A stretch of DNA of 64,000 bases from Leptolyngbya sp. Cla-17 (GCF_016807185.1 NZ_JAEVYN010000002.1:2145367-2209366); one strand, 5' to 3'; positions 25,292 through 35,022 are shown, counted from the first letter of the stretch. The notes: generated by a model from the sequence alone, not told the origin. Numbers and translations are program-made.

Positions 25292-27496
25292 ATGAAAAAC
25301 CGACTGATTCTGATGGGTGTCGCCATGCTGCTGGCATTCATCTGGCATAGTGGGGGATATCCTTCCATGTCTCACGCTATGACGATCGCCCAGCCCTTTG
25401 AATACCCCACCAGTGCCCAGGTAAAACAGGTTGATGATTACCACGGCACGCAGGTTGCCGATCCTTACCGCTGGCTCGAAAATCCTGACTCTCCCGAAAG
25501 CCAAGCCTGGATTGAGGCGCAAAACAAATTAACGATGGGATTTTTAGCTGGCATCCCCGCCCGCGATCGCCTGAAAGAGCGCCTGACGAAACTGTGGAAC
25601 TACGAAAAATACAGTATTCCCTTCAAACAGGGCGATCAGCAGCAAAATGACTCTACCCAACGCTATTTTTATTTCAAAAACGACGGCTTACAAAACCAAA
25701 GCGTTCTCTATACCCTCAAAACTCTGACCGACGAGCCAAGGGTGCTGCTTGATCCCAATACCCTTTCTGCCGATGGTACTGTGGCCCTTGCAGGGCTGTC
25801 CGTAAGCGATAATGGCAATCTACTTGCCTATGGCTTATCCACCTCTGGCTCTGATTGGCAAACCTGGAAAGTGCGCGACGTGGAAACAGGAAAAGACCTA
25901 CCCGACGAAATAAACTGGGTCAAATTTTCTGGCGCATCTTGGAGCCACGACCACACGGGCTTTTTCTACTCCCGCTATGACGAACCCAACAGCAAAACTC
26001 AACTGGAAGCGGTCAACTACTTCCAAAAGCTGTATTACCACCGCTTAGGCACATCTCAGGCAGAAGACGTGCTGATTTACGATCGCCCTGATCACAAAGA
26101 ATGGGGCTTTAGCGGCAGTGTAACTGAGGATGGGCGCTATTTGCTGATTTCAGTATGGCTAGGCACCGATCCGCGCAATTTAGTGTTTTACAAAGATCTC
26201 ACGGCCCCAAATGCGCCTGTGGTGGAACTAATTAACACCTTTGAAGCCGAATATTCCCTGGTGGATAATGACGGTAGCAATTTTTGGTTTCGCACCGATT
26301 TAAACGCCCCGCGCGGTCGAGTGATTGCGATCGATCTGGGCAATCCTGCTAAAGAGCGATGGCAAGAAATTATTCCCGAATCAGCAGAAACCCTCCAGGG
26401 TGTGGGTTTGTTGAACAATCAATTTGTCGCCTCTTACCTGAAAGATGCCCGCAGCCAAATCCGACTCTATGATTTGCAAGGTCAGATGGTGCGCGAAGTG
26501 GAATTGCCGGGAATCGGTTCCGCCGGAGGTTTTGATGGCAAACGCTACGACACCGAAACCTTTTATAGTTTCACCAGTTTCACCACTCCACCCACCATTT
26601 ATCGCTACAACCTGGTCACGGGTGAAAGCACTCCCTTTCGCCAGCCCACCGTCGATTTCAACCCCCAGGACTACGAAATTCGTCAGGTGTTCTATCCCAG
26701 CAAGGATGGCACTTCGGTGCCCATGTTTATCGTCCACAAAAAAGGACTCAAGTTGGATGGCAGCAATCCCACCTATTTGTATGGTTATGGCGGCTTTGGT
26801 GTATCCCTCACGCCAAGTTTTTCCGTCAGTCTGCTGACATGGATGGAAATGGGTGGCGTGTATGCAGTACCCAATTTACGCGGTGGCGGTGAATATGGTG
26901 AAGACTGGCACCAGGCAGGCATGAAGCTGAAAAAGCAAACGGTGTTTGATGATTTTATTGCAGCAGCAGAGTGGCTGATTGCGAATAAATATACCAGTTC
27001 GGCAAAACTGGCGATCGCGGGTGGCAGTAACGGCGGGTTGTTAGTGGGTGCTTGTATGACTCAGCGTCCGGAACTCTTTGGAGCAGCATTACCTGCCGTG
27101 GGCGTAATGGATATGCTGCGCTTTCACAAGTTCACCATTGGCTGGGCGTGGATTTCGGAATATGGTTCTCCAGACGACCTGAAAAAGCCAGAGGAGTTCA
27201 AAGCCCTCTATGCTTACTCGCCGTTGCACAATCTCAAACCGGGCACTGCGTATCCGGCAACGCTGATTACCACTGCCGACCATGATGATCGCGTGGTGCC
27301 TGCCCACAGTTTTAAGTTTGCCGCTGCCCTGCAAGCTGCTCACAAGGGGACTGCGCCCGTGCTGATTCGGATTGAAACTAAAGCGGGACATGGAGCCGGA
27401 AAACCCACCACAAAAATCATTGAAGAATCCAGCGATCGCTGGGCTTTTTTGGTGAAGACGTTCGATATGGCGATCGCCGATCGACTTGAACCCTAG
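25292..27496 (+). CDS. Prolyl oligopeptidase family serine peptidase (S9A), exported
   Basis: The 734-residue protein has an N-terminal signal/anchor (LILMGVAMLLAFIWHSGG). A Peptidase_S9 N-terminal beta-propeller domain starts with DDYHGTQVADPYRWLENPDS, and a C-terminal alpha/beta-hydrolase domain carries the nucleophile Ser579 in GGSNGG, the acid in TADHDDRVVPAHS and His700 in AGHGAGKPT. It cleaves after Pro in short peptides. The export signal sets it apart from cytosolic prolyl oligopeptidases, and it probably acts in the periplasm. Length and all catalytic elements are normal. Confidence 0.94.
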   Translation: MKNRLILMGVAMLLAFIWHSGGYPSMSHAMTIAQPFEYPTSAQVKQVDDYHGTQVADPYRWLENPDSPESQAWIEAQNKLTMGFLAGIPARDRLKERLTKLWNYEKYSIPFKQGDQQQNDSTQRYFYFKNDGLQNQSVLYTLKTLTDEPRVLLDPNTLSADGTVALAGLSVSDNGNLLAYGLSTSGSDWQTWKVRDVETGKDLPDEINWVKFSGASWSHDHTGFFYSRYDEPNSKTQLEAVNYFQKLYYHRLGTSQAEDVLIYDRPDHKEWGFSGSVTEDGRYLLISVWLGTDPRNLVFYKDLTAPNAPVVELINTFEAEYSLVDNDGSNFWFRTDLNAPRGRVIAIDLGNPAKERWQEIIPESAETLQGVGLLNNQFVASYLKDARSQIRLYDLQGQMVREVELPGIGSAGGFDGKRYDTETFYSFTSFTTPPTIYRYNLVTGESTPFRQPTVDFNPQDYEIRQVFYPSKDGTSVPMFIVHKKGLKLDGSNPTYLYGYGGFGVSLTPSFSVSLLTWMEMGGVYAVPNLRGGGEYGEDWHQAGMKLKKQTVFDDFIAAAEWLIANKYTSSAKLAIAGGSNGGLLVGACMTQRPELFGAALPAVGVMDMLRFHKFTIGWAWISEYGSPDDLKKPEEFKALYAYSPLHNLKPGTAYPATLITTADHDDRVVPAHSFKFAAALQAAHKGTAPVLIRIETKAGHGAGKPTTKIIEESSDRWAFLVKTFDMAIADRLEP

Positions 27497-27857
27497 TCTG
27501 CCTCGTAGAGCAGCGCTTACTCTATTCCAAGACCTTATTCTATAATTCTTCAACAAAATAACTGATGTGATTCCATAAAATCAAAGTATCTGCTGGAAGG
27601 TGAGGGGAGATACACGAAAAGCTTCGGGGTATCTCCCCAAATCAAGAAGATATAAGGAAAGTTTCCGCATAATCAACAGTCAGACCTTTAAAGATAAAGG
27701 GAGTCTGGGTTGAATTTTGGCGAGGTATTCTGGGTATTAACATTAAAAGGTGCTGAGTTCGCGTTTGAAAATTGAGTAGTGATTGGCTCGTTATCCGTTA
27801 GGCAACAAGACCAATCATCGCTTGCTTCAGTGAGACGATTTCTAGAAAATCTTGAAA
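27497..27857. other. Intergenic region with a strong hairpin
   Basis: GGGGAGATAC (27604-27613) and GTATCTCCCC (27629-27638) form a perfect 10-bp stem with a 15-nt loop about 110 bp after the peptidase gene. No U-run follows on either strand, so it is not a standard terminator; it may stabilise the mRNA end. No gene is seen. Confidence 0.5.
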
Positions 27858-28061
27858 ATGGAGAAGGTGATCTCGGTGGCTACATTGATCATTGCAGTCT
27901 TTTTCATGGCTTGTGGAGGAATGATCCTGCTTGAGGTACCGAGCAATAACTTTGGCGGAGTCATTTGTGGGGTTGTGATTCTTTCACTGGGAATTGAGGC
28001 ATTTGTGGCGGTACTGAGAGGTCGCCGATCCCTCTTGTCACGAATCGGGCCGCTGCCATAA
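27858..28061 (+). CDS. Small membrane protein
   Basis: This 67-residue ORF starts at the ATG at 27858 (MEKVISVATLIIAVFFMACG) and has two hydrophobic helices (about 5-25 and 33-52: FGGVICGVVILSLGIEAFVA) followed by a basic tail (RGRRSLLSRIG). The amphipathic layout and positive-inside tail look like a real small membrane protein, but no family is recognised. Confidence 0.55.
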   Translation: MEKVISVATLIIAVFFMACGGMILLEVPSNNFGGVICGVVILSLGIEAFVAVLRGRRSLLSRIGPLP

Positions 28062-28437
28062 TTACGCATTACGACCCATGAGCTTGGGTATAGGCCATGT
28101 TTGTGTAGAAAAAAAGGTCTGACTATCTGTTCCGTAGCCGATAAACACGAAATTTTCCCAGAAGAAGTCCGTCAACTGCTGTACGGGAAATCTAAAAACG
28201 TATATTGAGCGCTTTTTATAATTCGAGACACAACAGTTTATGTGTTGTATGGTCGTCATAGCACTCGAGCACCGCTCACAATAGACGACTTTGGGCAATC
28301 AGAAGGTAGAGAGTATGGGCTTTCAATTGCAGCCGAGACGGAAAGTTGCACAGCATAATTCAGGTATCCCCATTCGGTTTAATATTCAGCAAATTTTGCT
28401 GAATAGATGCTATTTGGAAAGGTTGAAAATACTCAAC
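28062..28437. other. Intergenic region
   Basis: 376 bp between the small membrane protein and the end of the convergent M23 peptidase gene. I see no supported gene. AATATTCAGCAAATTTTGCTGAATAG near 28380-28406 contains the inverted repeat ATTCAGCAAA/TTTGCTGAAT, a perfect hairpin about 30 bp past the M23 gene's stop that may act in 3'-end formation. Confidence 0.45.
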
Positions 28438-29385
28438 CTACCGATTCTCGGCACGTCGAGTGTTTTTTAGCAGAATTGCTCTGGGATCTTCCGCCACCCA
28501 GCCTAGGTTAGAGCGCGATCGCATCTCAAAGTGGAGGTGCGGCTGCTTAGAACTAGGGCGACCGGATATGCCCACCATACCAATAGTCTGCCCCTGAGCG
28601 ACTCGCTGCCCAACTTTGACGGCAATGCGTCCTAGTTGGGCATAGCGAGTTTGCAACCCTTCCACATGGTTAACCACCACCAAATTTCCTAGAGCGCCCT
28701 GCATTCCGGCAAAGGCAATCGTGCCGCTGCCGACTGCTTGCACAGCAGTGTTTATGGGTGCCGCCAAATCCACGCCGCTATGAAAGCCCACCTTCCCCGT
28801 TTCTGGCTGTACGCCATAGCCGTAGTTGAGCAATACCGCCGATTCCGCAGGGGTAGCAGGTAAAGGATAGCCAGACAGGATAACTCTAGATTGACGCGGT
28901 AAAGCTTGCGTAGCGGCTCCTACGGGCGACCAGTTTACACCGGGGATGAAAACAACTCTGGGCGATCGCTGACAGCCATTGACCTCAAACAACACATCCG
29001 GGCGCACTTTGTATGCCTTCGCCACTTCGCGCCAACTTTGCCCTGGCTGTAGCTCAACCCGCACTCCGTTAAAGGGCGGCACCACAAGGGTGGCACCGAC
29101 GGGAGCTTTCCCACCGCGCAAAGAGGGATTAAAGCCAAGCAGGGTTGCTGGAATCAGACTATATTTTTGGGCGATCGCCTCCAACGTTTCCCCCGGAGCC
29201 ACCGTATGGCGCTTCAACCGAGACAGCGCTGGAGCCGGGCAGGAGCTAGGTGTAGTCTCTCCGCCAGAGAATTGTCTTGCCGGTTGGCTAACTCCATTTG
29301 CGGCAAAGCTGAATTCCCAGCCGAGGGCAACTAACAAAAAAAGTGACCAGACCGAATGGCGAAATCGCGATGGGTGAGAGGGCAT
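28438..29385 (-). CDS. LysM-domain M23 family metallopeptidase
   Basis: The 315-residue protein has a signal sequence (SVWSLFLLVALGWEFSFAA) and a LysM domain at about 55-100 (RHTVAPGETLEAIAQKYSLI). A second LysM-like stretch covers about 108-150 (VELQPGQSWREVAKAYKVRP). A C-terminal M23 peptidase domain holds the Zn ligands in FHSGVDLA and HLHFEMR. It should cleave peptidoglycan cross-links or stem peptides in the periplasm, or act as an EnvC/NlpD-like activator. The catalytic motifs are intact, favouring an active peptidase. Confidence 0.93.
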   Translation of the reverse strand: MPSHPSRFRHSVWSLFLLVALGWEFSFAANGVSQPARQFSGGETTPSSCPAPALSRLKRHTVAPGETLEAIAQKYSLIPATLLGFNPSLRGGKAPVGATLVVPPFNGVRVELQPGQSWREVAKAYKVRPDVLFEVNGCQRSPRVVFIPGVNWSPVGAATQALPRQSRVILSGYPLPATPAESAVLLNYGYGVQPETGKVGFHSGVDLAAPINTAVQAVGSGTIAFAGMQGALGNLVVVNHVEGLQTRYAQLGRIAVKVGQRVAQGQTIGMVGISGRPSSKQPHLHFEMRSRSNLGWVAEDPRAILLKNTRRAENR

Positions 29386-29549
29386 AAAGAGATAGAAGCT
29401 AAATCAACACAGCAATTGATATCTGTTTCCAGGTTAATCGACAGATAACGCGATCGACCGAACCTACCCTTCTTTCTCAAAAAGCGCTGCCCATTTCAGT
29501 TGAAGTAAAGTAAGTTAGGATTACTGCTACTGATTAACCACGCTGATCT

Positions 29550-30758
29550 ATGAAGCTATCGTTTAAACAACTGGCTACCTATCTATCGTTACTAGCAGTA
29601 GGTAGTGGTGCGGGCATTGTAGGCAGTCAATATTTGGTCAATCAAGCCCAGGAAAAGCCAAATAGTTCAGAGCCATCTGTTTTAGCAAAGCCCATCGTGA
29701 ATGCCAGTAAACTGCTGGCAAAAAACGCGTCAGCTAGCTCAAACTTTATTGCGGTAGCGGTAGAACGAGTTGGACCTGCTGTCGTGCGAATTGATTCATC
29801 TCGCAAGGTCACCAGCGATCTCCCAGAAGCATTGCGATCGCCCTTATTTCGCCGCTTTTTTGGCGATGATTCTCCCGCTGAACCGAAAGAGCGAGTTGAA
29901 CGGGGCACAGGCTCCGGGTTCATCTTGTCTAAAAACGGGCAAATTATCACGAATGCCCATGTGGTGTCTGGCTCACAAACTGTGGAAGTTACGCTGAAGG
30001 ATGGACGGACGTTTGAGGGGCGCGTCATGGGTGCAGATTCTGTGACGGATGTGGCGGTGGTAAAGATCAGCGCGAACAATCTACCTGTGGTGAAGTTGGG
30101 TAAATCGGCAGGACTCGCTCCGGGGCAGTGGGCGATCGCGATTGGCAATCCTCTTGGGTTAGACAACACTGTGACAGCCGGAATCATTAGCGCGATCGGG
30201 CGATCAAGCTCTCAAGTGGGCGTACCTGACAAGCGTGTTAGCTTCATTCAAACCGATGCAGCAATTAATCCAGGCAATTCCGGTGGTCCACTGCTCAACG
30301 ATTTGGGCGAAGTCATTGGAGTGAATACCGCAATTCGCGCCGATGCCCAAGGATTAGGGTTTGCCATTCCGATTGAAACCGCTCAACGGGTTGCTGAACA
30401 ATTGATCAGTAAAGGTAAGGTCGAGCATCCCTTTCTCGGTGTGCAAATGGTCGATCTCACCCCCACTCTGCGAAGAGAAATCAACGAAAATAACGATTTA
30501 AACCTCAAAATCAGCCGAGATCAAGGTGTGTTGATTGTCCGAGTAATGGATAACTCTCCGGCAAATAAAGCGGGTATTCAGCAGGGCGACATCATTCAAA
30601 AAGTGGGTGGTCAACCAGTGAAGTCTGCAGCAGAAGTGCAAGCGAAGGTAGAAACCAGCAAAATTGGTGAGAACTTATCCTTGGAGATCAGTCGCAACGG
30701 TCAACCTAGACAAGTGCAGATTCAGCCAAAAGCCTTTCCCAAAGAGCGGCAAAATTAG
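29550..30758 (+). CDS. HtrA/Deg-family trypsin-like serine protease with PDZ domain
   Basis: The 402-residue protein has an N-terminal membrane/signal segment (LATYLSLLAVGSGAGIVGSQ), a trypsin-like domain with catalytic His137 (TNAHVV), Asp167 (SVTDVAVV) and Ser244 (NPGNSGGPL), and one C-terminal PDZ domain at about 290-395 (GVLIVRVMDNSPANKAGIQQ). Cyanobacterial HhoA/HhoB/HtrA have this single-PDZ form and act in protein quality control in the periplasm or lumen. I cannot tell the three paralogues apart from this alone. Confidence 0.94.
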   Translation: MKLSFKQLATYLSLLAVGSGAGIVGSQYLVNQAQEKPNSSEPSVLAKPIVNASKLLAKNASASSNFIAVAVERVGPAVVRIDSSRKVTSDLPEALRSPLFRRFFGDDSPAEPKERVERGTGSGFILSKNGQIITNAHVVSGSQTVEVTLKDGRTFEGRVMGADSVTDVAVVKISANNLPVVKLGKSAGLAPGQWAIAIGNPLGLDNTVTAGIISAIGRSSSQVGVPDKRVSFIQTDAAINPGNSGGPLLNDLGEVIGVNTAIRADAQGLGFAIPIETAQRVAEQLISKGKVEHPFLGVQMVDLTPTLRREINENNDLNLKISRDQGVLIVRVMDNSPANKAGIQQGDIIQKVGGQPVKSAAEVQAKVETSKIGENLSLEISRNGQPRQVQIQPKAFPKERQN

Positions 30759-30868
30759 GGGACGAAAATCTAGGACAGAATCCTTGATACTCCAATGATT
30801 TTCCCCAAGCTATAACGGTTCGGTATTAAGTCTGATAGCCCAAAACCTATAGCTCAAAACCTAAACCG

Positions 30869-31216
30869 TCACTCTGGGCTGTCCGCAGAGGGGAGCGAAC
30901 TTCCCAAAAGAGATTCCATATCCATGCGCTGCTCCATTTGACGCAAGAAATAGCCTGTCATCATGGCAGAAACTAACAGCCCAGCCAGGTTCTCGCGATC
31001 AGTCGTGATTTTGACGTTAAAGCCTTCCGGGGGCAGCATTCCCAATAAGCCTTGCACATTGTGAGTGATGATTTGCTTGACTTCTGGGCTGACCGACTTT
31101 GCCACCTGAGCCAATACTTCCGGCGGCTGATGCTGAAGATATTGCAGAAGTGGATTGACTTCTTGGACTTCAGAATCAGAATTCAAAAAGTTTGCGCTGT
31201 CAGAATTGAAAATCAT
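30869..31216 (-). CDS. DUF760 domain protein
   Basis: This 115-residue protein, NPLLQYLQHQPPEVLAQVAK followed by MLPPEGFNVKITTDRENLAG and LLVSAMMTGYFLRQMEQR, matches the DUF760 family shared by cyanobacteria and chloroplasts. Function is unknown. It lies 39 bp after the end of scpB on the same strand and may be cotranscribed with it. Confidence 0.85.
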   Translation of the reverse strand: MIFNSDSANFLNSDSEVQEVNPLLQYLQHQPPEVLAQVAKSVSPEVKQIITHNVQGLLGMLPPEGFNVKITTDRENLAGLLVSAMMTGYFLRQMEQRMDMESLLGSSLPSADSPE

Positions 31217-31255
31217 GAAGACTTAGTAGGATTCGTTGTGACTATTCTGGCATTT

Positions 31256-31789
31256 TCAACTCAGAGTTTCACCTGTAGTAGGCGAAGGCGTGCTGTTATT
31301 GCCTAAATACTGGGTTAGCTCTAAAGTTTGGTCAGAATTGAGTTGAAAATACTGGTGAAATTTTTCGGTGACCTGAAGCCAAAATGATCGCCCATCGGAT
31401 TGTTTTCGTTTGCGGACGAACCCTAGTTCAACCAGTTCTTGGACGTGCTGATAAACATTTGAGCCACGAATTTCCACCAGGTCAGTCTGAGAGATTTTGC
31501 CCTTGAGGGCGATCGCGGCTAGAGTTCGTAAGGCACCCAATCCGACATCGGCTGGTAGCAATGTTTGAATCAAACTATGAAAAGTGTCACGCAACTGCAA
31601 GCTGTAGCCGCTGGGGGTTTCTGTCACTTCTAAAGCGCTGTCACGATGAGCATAGTCTTCCATCAGTTCCAGCAGTGCTTCTTTTGCGGCAGCGCGATCG
31701 CACCTGGCATATTCAGCAATTTCAATCACTGTTAACGGCTGTGCTTTGAGATAGAGAATTGCTTCGATCGTGCTGGAAAGATGGGTCAT
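31256..31789 (-). CDS. scpB: Segregation and condensation protein B
   Basis: The 177-residue protein begins MTHLSSTIEAILYLKAQPLT and has two winged-helix domains (about 1-85 and 90-160, LRTLAAIALKGKISQTDLVE, VYQHVQELVELGFVRKRK). ScpB dimers join ScpA and SMC in the chromosome condensation complex. An in-frame TTG at 31825 extends the frame by 12 residues, but ATG 31789 matches the family start. Confidence 0.92.
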   Translation of the reverse strand: MTHLSSTIEAILYLKAQPLTVIEIAEYARCDRAAAKEALLELMEDYAHRDSALEVTETPSGYSLQLRDTFHSLIQTLLPADVGLGALRTLAAIALKGKISQTDLVEIRGSNVYQHVQELVELGFVRKRKQSDGRSFWLQVTEKFHQYFQLNSDQTLELTQYLGNNSTPSPTTGETLS

Positions 31790-31959
31790 GAAGTACAGAG
31801 TTGGAAGTATGGAGTTGAGAGTCAAAAAACTTCGCTCAAGTTCAAGAATGATAATGAGGTAACCGTTAGTTTATTACAAGTCAACCGAATTGAAATTCTA
31901 CTTTGATGCCTTGCCCCGCTCGTGGCACTCTGTCAGTTCCAATTTGCTAAGTTGATTTC

Positions 31960-32028
31960 TTGCTGCTCTACAATCCGTACTTTGCACTCGGACTCCACAC
32001 TCTGCACTCCGTACCCCGCACTCCGCAA
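31960..32028. repeat. Degenerate short tandem repeats (CACTC/GCACTCCG)
   Basis: The stretch holds repeated GCACTCCG/GCACTCGG/CCACACTCTG units, a form of the short tandemly repeated DNA common in cyanobacterial intergenic regions. A purine-rich counterpart flanks the other side of the ABC gene. Confidence 0.5.
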
Positions 32029-32880
32029 TTAATCTAAGTTGCGCCCAGTCAGTTCTACAAAAATGTCTTCCAAATTTGAGGCTCTTACCATCATGCCTGT
32101 TTTGTCGGGTTGCTGATTGAGGTAAGTGTTGGCATCTTCTAGGGTTGGAAAAAACTGATACTCCCAGCGATCGCCGAGTTGCTTCATCACCAATCCTTCT
32201 CCATGCTTCTGGCGAAACTCTGCTAGAGTGCCCAATTCGATGAGGGTGCCGTTGTCCATCACGCCAATTCTGTCGCAGAGATACTCGACCTCATCCATAT
32301 AATGGGTGGTCAGCAGCATCGTTACACCCTGCTTATTCAGGTCGCGAATGATTTCCCACAGGCGACGACGGGCTTGGGGATCGAGTCCGACGGTGGGTTC
32401 ATCCAAAAAAAGAATTTCGGGTTCGTGCAGTAAGGCTCTGGCAATTTGCAGTCGGCGCTTCATGCCACCCGAAAGGGTTTTAGCAGCATCATTGCGGCGA
32501 TCGCTCAGTTCCACATACTCTAGCCAGCGATCGATATCCTGCTTGCGGCGCGAGTTCGGAATGTGGTGCAGCCGTCCATGAAACTCCATGTTTTCCCACA
32601 CCGTTAAGTCGCCATCTACGCTGGTTTGTTGCAGCACGACACCAATTCGTTGGCGAACCTGCATTGAGTTCTGCGCTACATCATACCCTGCCACAGTGAT
32701 CGCTCCGCCAGACAGTTTGGTCAGGGTGGTAATCATGCGAATGGTCGTCGATTTGCCTGCACCATTAGGTCCTAATAACCCAAACATTTCTCCTGCTTTG
32801 ATGTCGAAGGATAGATCATTGACTACAGGTTTTTGGGTGAAGGTTTTGGAGACATGTTGTAAAGAAACGGCAACGGTCAT
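32029..32880 (-). CDS. ABC-2 type exporter ATP-binding protein
   Basis: The 283-residue ATPase has Walker A GPNGAGKST, a Q-loop (VVLQQTSVDGDLTVWENMEF), signature TLSGGMKRRLQIARALL, Walker B EILFLDEPTVGLDP, a His switch (LLTTHYMDEVEYL) and a C-terminal extension ending NLEDIFVELTGRNLD. These features belong to the DrrA/CcmA-type ATPases of ABC-2 exporters. ATG 32880 (MTVAVSLQHVSKTF) is chosen over upstream in-frame starts to 32970, which cover repeat DNA. No permease gene follows within the neighbouring bases. Confidence 0.92.
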   Translation of the reverse strand: MTVAVSLQHVSKTFTQKPVVNDLSFDIKAGEMFGLLGPNGAGKSTTIRMITTLTKLSGGAITVAGYDVAQNSMQVRQRIGVVLQQTSVDGDLTVWENMEFHGRLHHIPNSRRKQDIDRWLEYVELSDRRNDAAKTLSGGMKRRLQIARALLHEPEILFLDEPTVGLDPQARRRLWEIIRDLNKQGVTMLLTTHYMDEVEYLCDRIGVMDNGTLIELGTLAEFRQKHGEGLVMKQLGDRWEYQFFPTLEDANTYLNQQPDKTGMMVRASNLEDIFVELTGRNLD

Positions 32881-32931
32881 AGGGAAAAGGCGAAAGGGCG
32901 AGTGGTGAAGGGCAAAGAGCGAAGGGCGATC
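32881..32931. repeat. Purine-rich short tandem repeats
   Basis: Repeated GGGCGA(A/G)(A/T) and GAAGGGC units, for example AAAGGGCGAG and GAAGGGCAAAGAGCGAAGGG, directly upstream of the ABC ATPase start. This is typical dispersed cyanobacterial repeat DNA. Confidence 0.5.
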
Positions 32932-33135
32932 GCACAGCATGTGTTGTGCGCAACCTAAATACACCATCAAAAATGGCTATGCGAAAGCACTTTTTCAGGT
33001 TAGCGGATTTCTTGTTACAGCTCGTTACTTTGTGAGCAAATAAAACGTTCCTGACGCAGCGAGATCGCCTGTGGAGAAAGATAGCATGAGTGCTGTCGTG
33101 TGCCCCTGTTTTATTCGACATTCAAGGTTACTGCC

Positions 33136-34383
33136 ATGAAATCTACCTATCTTCCACCTGTTATTGCGAGCCTCTTACCGTTCAAATCCATTGTCCCGCT
33201 GGGCCTCGCGGTCACTAACCTGATGATGTGTTCGGCTGCCAATGCCCCCGCGATCGCGGCTGAGTTATCCAATCGCAGCATAATACTGGCTCAAACCACC
33301 ACCGTTCGCGAAGTTCCAATGCTGGGAACATTGATCAACACGGTGTTGCAGGATGCTTATCAGCGTACCAATCTTCCCCCTGCTACGCTCAAAGTTAGTC
33401 AGGCGAAGGCTATGACTTTTGGCAATCCCTGCATCTTCAATTTTGGCGAAATTTGCACAAAGGAATACAACCCGGTGGAAGGCTGGGATGTGGTATTGCA
33501 GGGCAACAATCAGACCTTGAACTATCGCGTAGATAAAACGGGTTCTAAAATTGCGATCAATCCCAAAAATATTGCCGCGATTAGCCTGCCAGTTGCTTTG
33601 CAGAATCAGATTTTGACTGCTGCCGCAAACCGGGCTGGGTTGCCCCCTACCAATATAAAAATTACTCAAGCCACCGCCAAAACTTTTAGCAATCCCTGCG
33701 TCTTCAATTTTGGCGAAGTTTGCACATTCGACTACCGCCCGATTGAAGGCTGGGATGTGTTAGTCGCCGTGCGGGGACAAACTTGGACGTATCACATTGA
33801 TAAAACAGGTTCGCAAATTGCGCTAGATCCTAAAGTGGGGGACACCAATGCCCAGCTACCGACGCAGGTGCAAACTGCGGTGATGCAAGATGCAATGAAA
33901 TGGTCGCGATCGCAAACTGTAAAAATTACCGAAGCAAAACAGCAAACATGGGGCAATAGTTGCTCTTTTGGCTTTGGCAGAATTTGCCCCATGTTGTATC
34001 AGCCAGTTGAAGGCTGGGAGGTGAAGGTCAGCACTGGCAAAATGGACTGGACTTATCGCGCTAATCAAACGGGGACACAGCTTGTGATGGATCGCCGCCC
34101 CACGCTGCCGACTCAAGTTGCAGACGCGATCGCTCAAGATCTTTTCCAACGAAATGGACGGGCCGCTCGTCCCGAAGCACTTCGCTTTTTGGATGTAAAG
34201 CAGCAGCCGAATCGCTCTTGCGTTCTGCTGGGTGGATGCCGCGACGAAACGAACTGGCTGGCGATCGTATCCAACGGTCAACAGCAATGGGGCTATCAAT
34301 CCAATGAACGCGGCTCGCGGGTACTGCCCCTATCCGTCAGCCAAGTGCTGCAAGCCAATGCTCAAGCCGAGAGCGATCGTTAA
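33136..34383 (+). CDS. Secreted protein with three to four 'Cys-GW-Tyr' modules
   Basis: The 415-residue protein starts at ATG 33136 with a signal peptide (MKSTYLPPVIASLLPFKSIV then PLGLAVTNLMMCSAANAPAI). Modules of about 85 residues follow, each with a helix, NPC(I/V)FNFGE(I/V)CT or NSCSFGFGRICP, a GWDV/GWEV strand and a Y(R/H)xDKTGSxI strand. The first three are very alike, and the fourth is diverged (SCVLLGGCRDETNW). The same module occurs twice in the protein at 12158-13261. Two Cys per module suggest disulphides in the periplasm. Function unknown. Confidence 0.82.
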   Translation: MKSTYLPPVIASLLPFKSIVPLGLAVTNLMMCSAANAPAIAAELSNRSIILAQTTTVREVPMLGTLINTVLQDAYQRTNLPPATLKVSQAKAMTFGNPCIFNFGEICTKEYNPVEGWDVVLQGNNQTLNYRVDKTGSKIAINPKNIAAISLPVALQNQILTAAANRAGLPPTNIKITQATAKTFSNPCVFNFGEVCTFDYRPIEGWDVLVAVRGQTWTYHIDKTGSQIALDPKVGDTNAQLPTQVQTAVMQDAMKWSRSQTVKITEAKQQTWGNSCSFGFGRICPMLYQPVEGWEVKVSTGKMDWTYRANQTGTQLVMDRRPTLPTQVADAIAQDLFQRNGRAARPEALRFLDVKQQPNRSCVLLGGCRDETNWLAIVSNGQQQWGYQSNERGSRVLPLSVSQVLQANAQAESDR

Positions 34384-34442
34384 CTCGACTTGCTCTGTAG
34401 AGCGGTGTATGGTGTGGAAAGTAAGCAATCCTGCACCGCTCT

Positions 34443-34934
34443 ATGTCAATCCACAACTTAATTCACAGCCGCCTAAACCCGATTTATGCCACATTAGACA
34501 CCGCTACAACGGGTACAATTTTGCGCCCCTGGGATGTGGGAGATGATGTGATTGAACTGCAAGAATTGTTAAAAGCGTTTGGTTTTAAGCTGGTTGTCAC
34601 GGGTGCATACGACAGTCGCACCGAAGATTGCGTCATGATTTTTCAGCGCCGCCATGGGTTTCGAGTTGATGCGGTGATTGGTCCCAAAACTTGGGCAGCA
34701 CTTAAACTCGGCGTGAAACCAGGCAGCCGGGTTTTGCGTAAAGGTCTTTCGGGGTTTGATGTGTATGAGCTGCAAGGATTGTTAAACATCAATGGTTACG
34801 CGATCGAGCGGGATGGATTTTTTGAAGAGCAGACCTATCAAGCAGTGATGGAATTTCAGCACCAGCACAAGCTTAGAGACACGGGCATGGTTGATCGCGT
34901 CATGTGGGCAATGCTGCAAAACCGCGGTCACTAG
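34443..34934 (+). CDS. Peptidoglycan-binding domain protein, two PG_binding_1 domains
   Basis: The 163-residue protein contains two PG_binding_1 repeats at about 32-90 (GDDVIELQELLKAFGFKLVV, FQRRHGFRVDAVIGPKTWAA) and 98-160 (LSGFDVYELQGLLNINGYAI, FQHQHKLRDTGMVDRVMWAM). There is no clear signal peptide and no catalytic domain. Members bind the glycan or stem peptide of the wall. It follows the secreted repeat protein by 59 bp and may be cotranscribed with it. Confidence 0.85.
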   Translation: MSIHNLIHSRLNPIYATLDTATTGTILRPWDVGDDVIELQELLKAFGFKLVVTGAYDSRTEDCVMIFQRRHGFRVDAVIGPKTWAALKLGVKPGSRVLRKGLSGFDVYELQGLLNINGYAIERDGFFEEQTYQAVMEFQHQHKLRDTGMVDRVMWAMLQNRGH

Positions 34935-35022
34935 TTCTTCATGCGATCGCATAGAATTCTAAGCACTTTGCTACACTCAAGTTCAGCCTTCGCTCTCCAT
35001 CCTTCTTCACTTCCTCCCCCTT

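Noticed and set aside
27604..27638. Hairpin as a rho-independent terminator
   Set aside because: Stem is perfect but neither strand has a U-run after it; kept only as a hairpin in the intergenic entry.
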